Of a stretch of 64,000 bases of DNA, positions 25,481 through 33,866 are shown one piece after another (the first letter of the stretch is position 1; each line of letters opens with the position of its first letter). The notes under the pieces were generated by a model. That model saw nothing but the letters and a program-made list of their open reading frames with translations. It did not search any database and was not told the origin of the DNA. A program made the translations under genes and the position numbers. The DNA is from Streptomyces angustmyceticus (GTDB lineage Bacteria > Actinomycetota > Actinomycetes > Streptomycetales > Streptomycetaceae), in contig NZ_CP082945.1 of NCBI RefSeq assembly GCF_019933235.1, forward strand, positions 6,919,501 to 6,983,500. The letters are read 5' to 3'.

Positions 25481-26704
25481 GTGCACCTCGAATACACCCC
25501 CGAGCAGCAGCAGTTGCGCGCCGAACTGCGCACGTACTTCGCCGCGCTGGTGCCGGACCGTGCCCCCGAGGGCCCCGACGGCTCCACCGTCCCCGGCCGC
25601 GCCCCCCACGCCGACCCCGCCGCCCAGAAGCGGTTCTACCGCGAGACCGTGCGCCGGCTGGGCGCCGACGGCTGGCTCGGCGTCGGCTGGCCCAAGGAGT
25701 TCGGCGGACGCGGCCTGTCCCCGACGGAGCAGTTCATCTTCTTCGACGAGGCGGCCCAGGCGGGCGTGCCGCTGCCGCTGATGGCGCTGAACACCGTCGG
25801 CCCGACGATCATGCAGTTCGGCACCGACGAGCAGAAGTCCTCCTTCCTGCCCCGCATCCTCTCCGGCGAGATCGACTTCGCCATCGGCTACAGCGAACCG
25901 GACGCCGGCACCGACCTGGCCGCCCTCAAGACCCGCGCCGTCCGGGTGGGCGACGAGGAGAGCGGCCACTACGTCGTCAACGGGCAGAAGATCTGGACGA
26001 CCAACGGCGACACCGCGGACTGGGTGTGGCTCGCCGTGCGCACCGACCCGGAGGCCCCGCCCCACAAGGGCATCACCATGCTCCTCGTCCCCACCAGCGA
26101 CCCCGGCTACTCCTGCACCCTGATCAACACCCTCGCCTCGCACGACACCACCGCCAGCTACTACGAGAACATCACCGTCCCCGCCTCCCACCGCGTCGGT
26201 GACGAGAACAAGGGCTGGCGGATCATCACCAACCAGCTCAACCACGAGCGGGTCACCCTCGCCGCCCACGGCACCATGGCCATCCGCGCCCTGCACGACG
26301 TCCAGCACTGGGCCGCCACCACCACACTCGCCGACGGCCGCCGCGTCATCGACCTGGGCTGGGTACGCGGCCGGCTCGCCCGCACCCACGCCCGGCTCGA
26401 CGCCATGAAGCTGCTCAACTGGCAGATGGTCGACGCCCTCCAGCACGACACCCTCACCCCGCAGGACGCCTCCGCCGTCAAGGTGTACGGCTCCGAGGCC
26501 CGCCGGGACGCCTATGCCTGGCTCATGGAGATCGTCGGCGCCGCCGGCCCCCTCAAGGAGGGCTCCGCCGGCGCCGTCCTCCACGGCGAACTGGAACGCG
26601 GCTACCGCTCCGCCGTCATCTTCACCTTCGGCGGCGGCAACAACGAGATCCAACGCGAAATCATCTCCTGGATCGGCCTGGGAATGCCCCGCGTACGACG
26701 CTGA
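25481..26704 (+). CDS. acyl-CoA dehydrogenase (FadE-type)
   Basis: A 407-residue flavoenzyme. It has the N-terminal helical domain (LEYTPEQQQLRAELRTYF), a middle beta domain with FAIGYSEPDAGTDLAALKTRA and the FAD-contact NGQKIWTTNGDTADWVWLAVRT, and a C-terminal helical domain with GGGNNEIQREIISWIGLGMPR. It would oxidise an acyl-CoA to the 2-enoyl-CoA, with FAD passing electrons to ETF. The length and GWPKEFGGRGLSP resemble actinobacterial FadE proteins of steroid or branched-chain catabolism. The GTG follows GGAGGGG by a few bases. The KstR-like operator in its leader supports a lipid/steroid-type substrate, which remains inference. Confidence 0.9.
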   Translation: MHLEYTPEQQQLRAELRTYFAALVPDRAPEGPDGSTVPGRAPHADPAAQKRFYRETVRRLGADGWLGVGWPKEFGGRGLSPTEQFIFFDEAAQAGVPLPLMALNTVGPTIMQFGTDEQKSSFLPRILSGEIDFAIGYSEPDAGTDLAALKTRAVRVGDEESGHYVVNGQKIWTTNGDTADWVWLAVRTDPEAPPHKGITMLLVPTSDPGYSCTLINTLASHDTTASYYENITVPASHRVGDENKGWRIITNQLNHERVTLAAHGTMAIRALHDVQHWAATTTLADGRRVIDLGWVRGRLARTHARLDAMKLLNWQMVDALQHDTLTPQDASAVKVYGSEARRDAYAWLMEIVGAAGPLKEGSAGAVLHGELERGYRSAVIFTFGGGNNEIQREIISWIGLGMPRVRR

Positions 26705-26771
26705 AACGGCGCGGCTACGGCCGATAGTTGTCACCGTGCTCCGACACGGCTGCGCGGGTGTGCTGGGAAGC

Positions 26772-26906
26772 TCAGCCTTGCCGCAACCACCATGCGGTCA
26801 TTGCGACGATCATCGATCCGCCTGCTGCCGCAGCACCGCGTACAGCGGCAAACATGGCAGTGCGCAGCAGGCGCTTGCGGGTTCGTGAACGTGTGCTGAC
26901 ACACAT
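26772..26906 (-). CDS. small basic single-pass membrane peptide
   Basis: A 44-residue peptide. A strongly basic N-terminus (RSRTRKRLLR) is followed by an Ala/Met/Val-rich hydrophobic stretch (about residues 17-41) able to span the membrane once. A perfect AGGAGG SD lies 5 bases before the ATG at 26906, which is the main support. It is transcribed divergently from the NACHT gene, with 169 bases between starts. There is no recognisable domain. It could be a small membrane partner, a toxin-like peptide, or an unrelated membrane microprotein. Confidence 0.5.
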   Translation of the reverse strand: MCVSTRSRTRKRLLRTAMFAAVRGAAAAGGSMIVAMTAWWLRQG

Positions 26907-27020
26907 CTTGACCTCCTCGGTTCGCCGAATGTGAGAGACGATGACGCTCAGGTTGTCGAGGCGGGGAAAGGGCGGGCAGAGCGGGCATATGGCCGTTACC
27001 CTGCTGGTCACAAGCTGCCC

Positions 27021-27045
27021 GTCCGTGCCCGTCACGGGCACGGAC
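27021..27045 (+). repeat. perfect 11-bp hairpin upstream of the NACHT gene
   Basis: GTCCGTGCCCG (27021-27031) and CGGGCACGGAC (27035-27045) form a perfect palindrome with a 3-base loop. It ends 30 bases before the ATG at 27076. It may be a leader attenuator, a terminator for incoming transcription, or a dimeric regulator site. Confidence 0.6.
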
Positions 27046-27075
27046 GCGGGGCGGGCGGTGGTCAAGGGGTGAGCG

Positions 27076-29682
27076 ATGGCGGGGCGGGCGAGCAGTCTGT
27101 GGGAAGAGTTACGCAGCCTTGAACGCCGGGCCTATGCGCGGAGACGGGCGCAGGGCCTGCCTTGTTCGCGTCGCGAGACAGCGCAAGCCCTTCGCGCTCA
27201 GCCCTTCAACGTGCTTCTGGATGCCCAGCGTCTCAGCTCCTGGATTCCCGACGATCCGGCCAAGGCCGTAGTGCCCAGTCCTGCGAGCGGCGACAAGGTC
27301 TGGGCTCTGGTTCAGCTTTGGCATGTGTGGGCTGGGGAACCAGTGCTCGAGATTCGGAGCCGACGGTACTTCCAAAGCTTGATTGAGGAGGCGCAGCCCG
27401 ATCGTCGGCGGCGAGCCAGCTCTGCCATCGGGCTGCCCGTTGTACTTGAAAATCTCTTGGAACGGCAGCGGGACCAGGGAGAGCTGTGGCCCTATGTCAT
27501 TCACGATGGATCTGGTGCACGGCTGCCGTTGTCGGAAGTGCACGTCCCTCAGCCCCTTGTTGCGTCCTCGGTCACAGGAGCGCCATCCCATGTGGCCCCA
27601 GGCATCCTCGTCGAAGAGATTCTTTCGTTGCCGGGGCAGGGGAACCTACTCGTGGAGGCTGGCCCTGGAGGGGGTAAGTCGACCCTGATGGCCCGGCTGG
27701 CAGGAAGGCTTTCTCAGTTGCTGCTGCAGCGGGGAGGCGGCGAGGCAAGCCTGATCCCGGTTTGGACCACAGCGTCGTATCTCGCTACCTCTCACGACGG
27801 TGTTGACCTCGCTCTGTCTCGGCTGGTCTATGGCCGGGCTTATGACGGGGACCGACAGTTCACCAAGGTTGTGAAGGAGCTGATGCCTGAGGGCTCAACG
27901 TGGCTGATCATGGTGGACGGCCTGGATGAAGTCTCCGCCGTCGGGGAACGCGCCCATCTGGCACGACGCCTGACTACGCTGGCGGGACAGACTCGTGCGG
28001 ACGAAGCACGTGCGCGCTTCGTTGTGGCAAGCCGCCCACTGCACCGACTGGAAAGGGCCGTGTTCGATCGGGCGGGCTTCACCCGATGGGCGGTGGCGCC
28101 CTTCGACGACGGGCAGGTGCAGCAGTTCGCTGCCCGCTGGTTTGGTGCGGAGGAGCCCGGGCCCAGACAGGCGCAGGAGTTTGTCCGTCAGGCGAACCTC
28201 GCAGGCATGCAGGAGCTGATGGCGAATCCGCTCTTGGCGGCCGTTGCCGCGGCAGTGTTTGAGGCGTGGCCGGACCGGATGCTCCCCGCTAATCAGTACG
28301 CGCTTTACGAGCAGTACCGTGCCTACCTCATAAGCGCCAAGAGCCTGCAGCGCGACACGTACCTCAGCTGCCTGGTTCCCAGTACGATGCGTGACCCTGC
28401 CGCCCTGGACTGTCTCCGATTCCTCCGGGAACGGTTTGACGACCTGCTGCGTCACCTTGCACTGACGACGGTCACGGAGACGTCTCCCGATTTGCTCCAC
28501 ACCGCATTGTTATGGCTCACCGAACAGTTGGGGCCGCGTACCCGCACAAGTATTCCGGGGTGGAGCGAGAAGATCGCCGCTCTGCTCACCACGAGCGGCC
28601 TCATTCTCCCCAGCGAAGACGGTCTTCGCTTTCTGCACGTCAGCTTCGCCGAACACCTGGCCGCCGAAGCGGAATCCTTGTGCCTGCCTGCCCACTTCGA
28701 CCCAATGTCCCGGGAATGGGCAGCAGTCCTGGAGCAAGCTGTCCTCGGCAAGGAGGGGCGAGCGCGGACCGCACGAACCGCTCTTCTTCACTTCTCTCAC
28801 CGGCACCCCCTCGAGTCTGCGCGCATGCTTACCTGGCTCCAGCAGGGCACGGAACGGCACCAGCAGATAGCGGGATTCCTGCTTGCCGAGGGAAGCCCTG
28901 CGGCGCCGGCGCACGTTGCCTCCTTTCTGGAGAAGCTCCCTTCCCTGCCACCTGACTGCTGGCGTATGGCGGGGCACCTCACAGATCCCTCAGCGCACGA
29001 GATGCTGTGCTCGTACGCCAGCAGTGCCAGCCACCCGAGAGCGCTGCGCCAGCAGGCATTGGCCGCCCTGGCCATCCGACATCCCGGCGAGGCAGAGAAG
29101 GTCAGGGCTTGCTTCACAGCACCATTGGACGAGCACGGCCTGATTGGCGTGCAGAAGCCTTCCGAGGAAGGGTGGTTGCTGCCTCCGGACGCCGATGGGT
29201 GCTGGGAGCCCTCTGCCTTGATCGACGTGCTCGAACAACTCAGCTCAGAGGACGTTCGTGACGGGGCAATGCTGTTCAGCGAACTTGTCTGCGAAGGGAG
29301 TCTGGAGAGTGCTGAACGCAGCGCAGTGATCTATCGGCTGTGCGAGGCAGCCCCCGAGGAGGCGAAGTGGACAGCGGAGCGCCTGCAAGACATCGCTGCC
29401 AGCACTCAAGTGGCCCCCTGGCTACGCATCGACGCAGCTGAAGCGCTGACCGAGTTCGGCGAAACCTACCTCACGAACGCTATGGTCGCGCTCACCTCCA
29501 TCGCTGAGGACCAGCACCACGCCATTCAGAGTCGCCTGGCTGCTGCCGAATGTCTCGCTGACCTGGGACGTCCGCATGTTGAATACGCCTGTCGAATCCT
29601 CACTCGCCTTGCACAGCAAGAAACTACGCAACCCTGCCATCGCATGGAGCTGTGGGAGGCACTCGCTCAGCTCCAAGACTGA
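27076..29682 (+). CDS. NACHT-type STAND NTPase
   Basis: An 868-residue protein. Residues 1-110 form a helical, possibly XRE/HTH-like domain (SRRETAQALR ... LSSWIPDD ... WALVQLWHVWAGE). The NTPase core follows: Walker A EAGPGGGKSTLMARLAG (K201), Walker B LIMVDGLDE (281-285) with the acidic pair typical of NACHT, and RFVVASRPLHRL (sensor 1, about 315-324). A winged-helix/helical region with FLHVSFAEHLAAE comes next. The C-terminal 330 residues look like helical HEAT/ARM-type repeats (RLAAAECLADLG, RIDAAEALTEFG) that may sense a ligand. Bacterial NACHT proteins include anti-phage effectors and regulators. Codon use (CTT, TTG, GTT, CAA) is clearly less GC-biased than the neighbours, a sign of transfer. 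No nuclease or TIR effector is recognisable. Confidence 0.85.
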   Translation: MAGRASSLWEELRSLERRAYARRRAQGLPCSRRETAQALRAQPFNVLLDAQRLSSWIPDDPAKAVVPSPASGDKVWALVQLWHVWAGEPVLEIRSRRYFQSLIEEAQPDRRRRASSAIGLPVVLENLLERQRDQGELWPYVIHDGSGARLPLSEVHVPQPLVASSVTGAPSHVAPGILVEEILSLPGQGNLLVEAGPGGGKSTLMARLAGRLSQLLLQRGGGEASLIPVWTTASYLATSHDGVDLALSRLVYGRAYDGDRQFTKVVKELMPEGSTWLIMVDGLDEVSAVGERAHLARRLTTLAGQTRADEARARFVVASRPLHRLERAVFDRAGFTRWAVAPFDDGQVQQFAARWFGAEEPGPRQAQEFVRQANLAGMQELMANPLLAAVAAAVFEAWPDRMLPANQYALYEQYRAYLISAKSLQRDTYLSCLVPSTMRDPAALDCLRFLRERFDDLLRHLALTTVTETSPDLLHTALLWLTEQLGPRTRTSIPGWSEKIAALLTTSGLILPSEDGLRFLHVSFAEHLAAEAESLCLPAHFDPMSREWAAVLEQAVLGKEGRARTARTALLHFSHRHPLESARMLTWLQQGTERHQQIAGFLLAEGSPAAPAHVASFLEKLPSLPPDCWRMAGHLTDPSAHEMLCSYASSASHPRALRQQALAALAIRHPGEAEKVRACFTAPLDEHGLIGVQKPSEEGWLLPPDADGCWEPSALIDVLEQLSSEDVRDGAMLFSELVCEGSLESAERSAVIYRLCEAAPEEAKWTAERLQDIAASTQVAPWLRIDAAEALTEFGETYLTNAMVALTSIAEDQHHAIQSRLAAAECLADLGRPHVEYACRILTRLAQQETTQPCHRMELWEALAQLQD

Positions 29683-29985
29683 CGGAGACCGTTCCTGCAC
29701 CGGCCATGGGACAAGCGCGGTCTCATACACCGCACACGGCGAGAACAAGAAGCGCCGCCCTCAACCTCTGCCGAGATCAATCTGCGGTCTGTGGCGCGGA
29801 AGCCGGCCTCGGGCGAGATAGCAGTGGTAGGTAGACACCGCCGTGGTGAATTGCCAGCGTGCGAGCGGCACGCCCTCTCCCGCACGTCCCACACAACCTT
29901 TGCCGGTCACCGGGGTTCCCACTCACGTGCGTTGATATTTCAGGTCTTCGTCTGGAGGCCGACACCTTCGAGGAGCACCACCGCC
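29683..29985. other. intergenic stretch without a recognisable gene
   Basis: A 303-base region between the NACHT gene and the broken glycosyltransferase. Base composition is still lower in GC than the window average. I see no coding signature, no strong hairpin and no transposon ends here. It probably holds the promoter of the downstream remnant and the 3-prime border of the low-GC island. Confidence 0.5.
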
Positions 29986-30632
29986 ATGCCCGAGACGGGC
30001 CCCGGATCCGCCCCGTGTTTCAGTGTCATCGTTCCCGTGTTCAACGTGCAGGGATATCTGCGCGCGTGCCTGGACTCGTTGCTGGCGCAGGACTTCACCG
30101 ACTTCGAGGTCATCGCGGTCGACGACCGCTCGCCGGATCTGAGCGGGGAGATCCTGGCGGAGTACGCCGCCAGGGACCGTGGGTGATCACCGTGCGGCAT
30201 GAGGAGAACCGTGGCATCGGCGCGGCCCGTAACACCGGGGTGGACCGGGCGAGTGGGGACTGCCTGCTGTTCCTCGACAGCGATGACACCCTCACCGCGG
30301 GCGCGCTGCGGGACAGGGCCGGCCGTCTGGCCGTGTCCGACGACCCCGACCTGCTGCTCTTCGACCATGTGCGGACCTACTGGTGGCACGTGGTCCGGCC
30401 CAGTGCCGCACGCGAACCGCCGACCGGGGCCGGGGCGGAGGTGTGCAGGCCCGCTGAGCGCACCGAGTTCCTGCAGATGTTCGCGGTGGTGTGGAACCGG
30501 GCGTTCCGGAGCGACTTCTTCGTGGACCACGGGTTCCGGCCGGAAGAGGCCGCCCGGAGGGTGGCAGGTGCGGTCCTCGCGCGTACGGGGGACGGTGCGG
30601 CGAGCCGGTCCGGCGTCGAGCGGACCGGCTGA
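29986..30632 (+). pseudogene. frameshifted, truncated family 2 glycosyltransferase
   Basis: From the ATG at 29986 (after GAGGAGCACC) the frame encodes FSVIVPVFNVQGYLRACLDSLL and FEVIAVDDRSPDLSGEILAEYAARDRG, a GT-A family 2 N-terminus, then hits TGA at 30184. The continuation (VITVRHEENRGIGAARNTGVDRA, LLFLDSDDTLTAGAL with the DxD-like motif, VVWNRAFRSDFFVDHGF) lies in another frame, so one base has been lost near 30178-30184. Homology ends near 30540, where bifunctional GT2/CDP-glycerol glycerophosphotransferases continue for hundreds of residues. The gene is thus both frameshifted and 3-prime truncated, probably a remnant of a teichoic-acid-type glycosyltransferase. Confidence 0.8.
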
Positions 30633-30802
30633 CGGGACGGGGCTCCCTTCCCGGCGCGCACGGCCGGGAAGGGGCACCCCCGCGCACCCGGTGGCCGGAC
30701 CGCGTCTGTCGTACGGCGGCCCGCCGGGCGATGATGCGGGTGAGCCGTCGCGGGGCCGACAATGGGTACACGCCGACGGGGCAGCGGAGGGAGGTGTGGT
30801 GC

Positions 30803-31699
30803 GTGGCAGGCGACCCGGGGCTCTTCGGCCCCCGCTCCGTGACCTGGCAGATGCACAGTGACCCGATGATGTGGATCGCGGGCATCCGTGCGCTGTACCT
30901 CCAGGCGCTGCACCCGCGCGCGGTGCGCGGTGTCCTGCAGAACTCCGACTTCCGGCGGGACGCCTGGGGCCGGCTGATGCGGACCGCCCGTTTCGTCGGC
31001 ACCCTCACCTACGACACCACCGACGCCGCCGAACGGGCCGGTGCCCGGGTCCGCCGCATCCACCGCCTGCTGTCCGCCACCGATCCCGCCACCGGCGAGC
31101 GCTACGGCGTCGACGAGCCGGACCTGCTGCTGTGGGTGCACTGCGCGGAAGTGGACTCCTACCTGCAGGTCCTGCGCCGCTCCGGCTACCCTCTCGGCGA
31201 CGCCCACGCCGACGCCTACCTCGACGAGCAGCGCGAGAGCGCCCGGCTCGTCGGCCTCGATCCGGCCGCCGTGCCCGGCAGCCGGGCCGCGCTCGCCGCC
31301 TACTTCGCCCGCGTACGGCCCGAGTTGGCGCCGACCCCCGAGGCCCGCGAGGTGGACGACTTTCTGCGCAGGCCCCCGACCCCGGCCGCCCTCGTACCGG
31401 CCCGCGCCCTCCTCTGGCAGCGGGTGGCACAACTCGCCTACGGCACACTCCCGGCGTACGCCCACGAGCTCTACGGACGTCCCGCGCCCCCGCCCGCCAC
31501 CGTCACCCGGCGGCTCCGGGCCACCGGCCGCCTCCTTCGCGCCATCCCGCCCACGATCCGCTGGCAGCTCCCGCCCCGGCACATCCTGCGCGCCGTCGCG
31601 CGCCTGGGTCCCGGCACCCGCCCAGCGCCCTACAAGCTCCGCCCGTCCGCCGCCATACTGGACGGGCCGAAGGACGCGCAGGGGGAACTGCGCGGCTGA
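30803..31699 (+). CDS. MpaB-type oxygenase (DUF2236)
   Basis: A 298-residue protein of the ER-bound oxygenase MpaB/MpaB'/rubber oxygenase family. It has LFGPRSVTWQMHSDPMMWIAGIRALYLQALHPRAV, which contains the family His, then the distal motif LLWVHCAEVDSYLQVLRRSGYPL, and the TPPTIRWQLPPRHI tail. Members bind a b-type haem and cleave or oxidise hydrophobic substrates; the actual substrate here is unknown. The GTG at 30803 is chosen because GGGAGG lies 9 bases upstream, whereas the in-frame GTG at 30794 directly abuts that SD. The kinase gene starts 25 bases after its stop, so the two are likely co-transcribed. Confidence 0.83.
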   Translation: MAGDPGLFGPRSVTWQMHSDPMMWIAGIRALYLQALHPRAVRGVLQNSDFRRDAWGRLMRTARFVGTLTYDTTDAAERAGARVRRIHRLLSATDPATGERYGVDEPDLLLWVHCAEVDSYLQVLRRSGYPLGDAHADAYLDEQRESARLVGLDPAAVPGSRAALAAYFARVRPELAPTPEAREVDDFLRRPPTPAALVPARALLWQRVAQLAYGTLPAYAHELYGRPAPPPATVTRRLRATGRLLRAIPPTIRWQLPPRHILRAVARLGPGTRPAPYKLRPSAAILDGPKDAQGELRG

Positions 31700-31724
31700 C
31701 CACGGGGGACGGGGGCGGCGATCC

Positions 31725-33866
31725 ATGGTGGTGGAAAACAGACTGATCCAACGGCGGTACCGGCTGCTCGGCACCATCGGGCGCGGCGGCATGGGGGAGG
31801 TGTGGCGGGCCCGCGACGAGTCGCTGGGGCGGCAGGTCGCGGTCAAGTGCCTCAAGCCCACGGGGCCGCGGCACGAACCGTCGTTCCTGCAGGTGCTGCG
31901 CGAACGTTTCCGCCGCGAGGCCCGGGTCGCCGCCGCGCTCCAGCACCGCGGCATCACCGTCGTCCATGACTTCGGCGAGGACGACGGCACCCTCTTCATC
32001 GTCATGGAGCTGCTCAGCGGCCGTAACCTCAGCCAGCTGCTGGACGACAGCCGTCGCCAGCCGCTGCCCGTGCCCGACCTCGTCGAGATCGCCGAGCAGG
32101 TCACCGCCGCGCTCGCCTACACCCACGAGCAGGCCGTCGTGCACCGCGACCTCAAACCGGCGAACATCGTCCGGACCGCCGACGGCACGGTCAAGATCTG
32201 CGACTTCGGCATCGCCCGCCTCGGCCACGACATCGGCTTCACCGCCCGCCTCACCGGCACCGGCGTCGCCATGGGCAGCCCGCACTACATGTCGCCGGAA
32301 CAGATCGGCGCCCACGGCGTCGACCACCGCAGCGACCTCTACTCCCTCGGCTGTGTGCTCTACGAGATCGCCACCGGCGTGCCCCCCTTCGACCTGGGCG
32401 ACGCCTGGGCGGTGCTCGTCGGCCACCGCGACCTGGCCCCCGAGCCGCCCCGCACGCTCCGCCCCGACCTACCCGAGGTCTACGAGCGCATCATCCTCGA
32501 CCTGCTCGCCAAGGACCCCGACGACCGTCCCAGGGACGCCGGCGAACTGGGCAAACGCCTCGCCGACGCCCGCCGGCCGCAGCCCGCGCGGGACGCCGCG
32601 GCCGGCCCGGACGACCTGACGGTCCCCGCCCCGCGGCTGCCCTCCTGGACCCGCGGGATGACCCTCGGCTCGCCGGCGGGCCCCGCCCGGCGGCCGTACG
32701 GACACCCGGTGGACCGGGCCACCACGGTCCTCACCGACACCTGGACCGGCGGGTGCGAGGCGCGGAGCGGCGAGGAGTCGCCGCCCGCCGGCATCGCCAG
32801 CCCGGCACCGCCGGACGACCGCCGCGCCACCCTCGCCGCGCTGGCCGGCCGGCACACCGCCGCACTGGACCTCGGCCGGCTGGGCCGCTGGGAGGAAGCG
32901 GGCGCGGCGCACCGCGCGCTCGCCGCGGAACGCGAGCGGCTCCTCGGCCCCGACCACCCCGACACCCTCACCAGCCGCCTGGAGGCCGGCCACGCCCTGG
33001 GCCGTCTCGGCCGGAGCTTCGAGGCGCACCAGATCTACGCCGAGGTGCTGGCGGGCCGCGAGCGCGCGCTGGGCCCCGACCACCCCGACACGCTGAGCTG
33101 CCGGCACCACGTCGCGCTGAACCTCGGCCGGCTGGGCCGGCTGGAGGACTGCCGGGCCATGGCCCACGAGGTGGCCGGGGCCCGCGCCCGGGTGCTCGGC
33201 GCGCACCACGCCGACACCCTCGCCACCCGCTGCGAACTCGCCCACGTCCTGGGACGGCTGGGCCTGTGGACGGAGGCGCTGCACACCTACCGGGACATCG
33301 CGGCCGCGCGCACCGCCGCGCTCGGCCCCGAGCACCCCGATACCCTCTCCGCCCGCTACGAGGTCGGCATCGGCCTCGGCCGGCTCGGCCGCAGCGGCGA
33401 GGCCCTGGCGCTCTACCGCGACCTGGCCGCCGCCCGTACCCGCGCCCAGGGCGCCGACGATCCGGAGACGCTGCGGGCCCGGCACGGCCTGGGCGTCAAC
33501 CTCGGACGGCAGAACCGCTGGCAGGAGGCGCTCGCCGAGGCCCGTGAGGTCGCCGCGGCACGTGCCAGGGTCCTCGGCCCCGACCATCCCGACACCCTGG
33601 TCAGCCGCCGGGAGACGGCCGTGGCGCTCGGCTGGCTCGGCCGCTGGGACGAGGCACTGGACCGCTACCGCGAGGTCGCCGACGCCCGCGAACGGGTCCT
33701 GGGCGCCGCTCATCTCGACGCCCTGGCCAGCTACGGCGACCTGGCCCAGTGCCTGGAGCAACTGGGCCGCGCGGACGAGGCGGCGGCCCTCCACCGCCGG
33801 GTCGCGGCCCTGCGCCGGGAGCGCGCCGCCCGCCGGGGCGCCGGTCAGTCCGGGGTGACGCGGTAG
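31725..33866 (+). CDS. Ser/Thr protein kinase with C-terminal TPR array
   Basis: A 713-residue Hanks-type kinase. The glycine loop is IGRGGMGEVWRA, the lysine is in VAVKCLK, the catalytic loop is VVHRDLKPANI (an RD kinase), DFG is in KICDFGIARLG, and the activation-loop end is GSPHYMSPEQ. A Pro/Arg linker (about 290-370) follows. Then come about seven 42-residue kinesin-light-chain-type TPRs, each with LGPDHPDTL-like and LGRLGR..EA signatures, to the C-terminus. There is no transmembrane helix or PASTA domain, so it is predicted cytosolic, with the TPRs as a partner-binding platform. Its last 22 bases overlap the convergent alpha-galactosidase gene. Confidence 0.93.
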   Translation: MVVENRLIQRRYRLLGTIGRGGMGEVWRARDESLGRQVAVKCLKPTGPRHEPSFLQVLRERFRREARVAAALQHRGITVVHDFGEDDGTLFIVMELLSGRNLSQLLDDSRRQPLPVPDLVEIAEQVTAALAYTHEQAVVHRDLKPANIVRTADGTVKICDFGIARLGHDIGFTARLTGTGVAMGSPHYMSPEQIGAHGVDHRSDLYSLGCVLYEIATGVPPFDLGDAWAVLVGHRDLAPEPPRTLRPDLPEVYERIILDLLAKDPDDRPRDAGELGKRLADARRPQPARDAAAGPDDLTVPAPRLPSWTRGMTLGSPAGPARRPYGHPVDRATTVLTDTWTGGCEARSGEESPPAGIASPAPPDDRRATLAALAGRHTAALDLGRLGRWEEAGAAHRALAAERERLLGPDHPDTLTSRLEAGHALGRLGRSFEAHQIYAEVLAGRERALGPDHPDTLSCRHHVALNLGRLGRLEDCRAMAHEVAGARARVLGAHHADTLATRCELAHVLGRLGLWTEALHTYRDIAAARTAALGPEHPDTLSARYEVGIGLGRLGRSGEALALYRDLAAARTRAQGADDPETLRARHGLGVNLGRQNRWQEALAEAREVAAARARVLGPDHPDTLVSRRETAVALGWLGRWDEALDRYREVADARERVLGAAHLDALASYGDLAQCLEQLGRADEAAALHRRVAALRRERAARRGAGQSGVTR

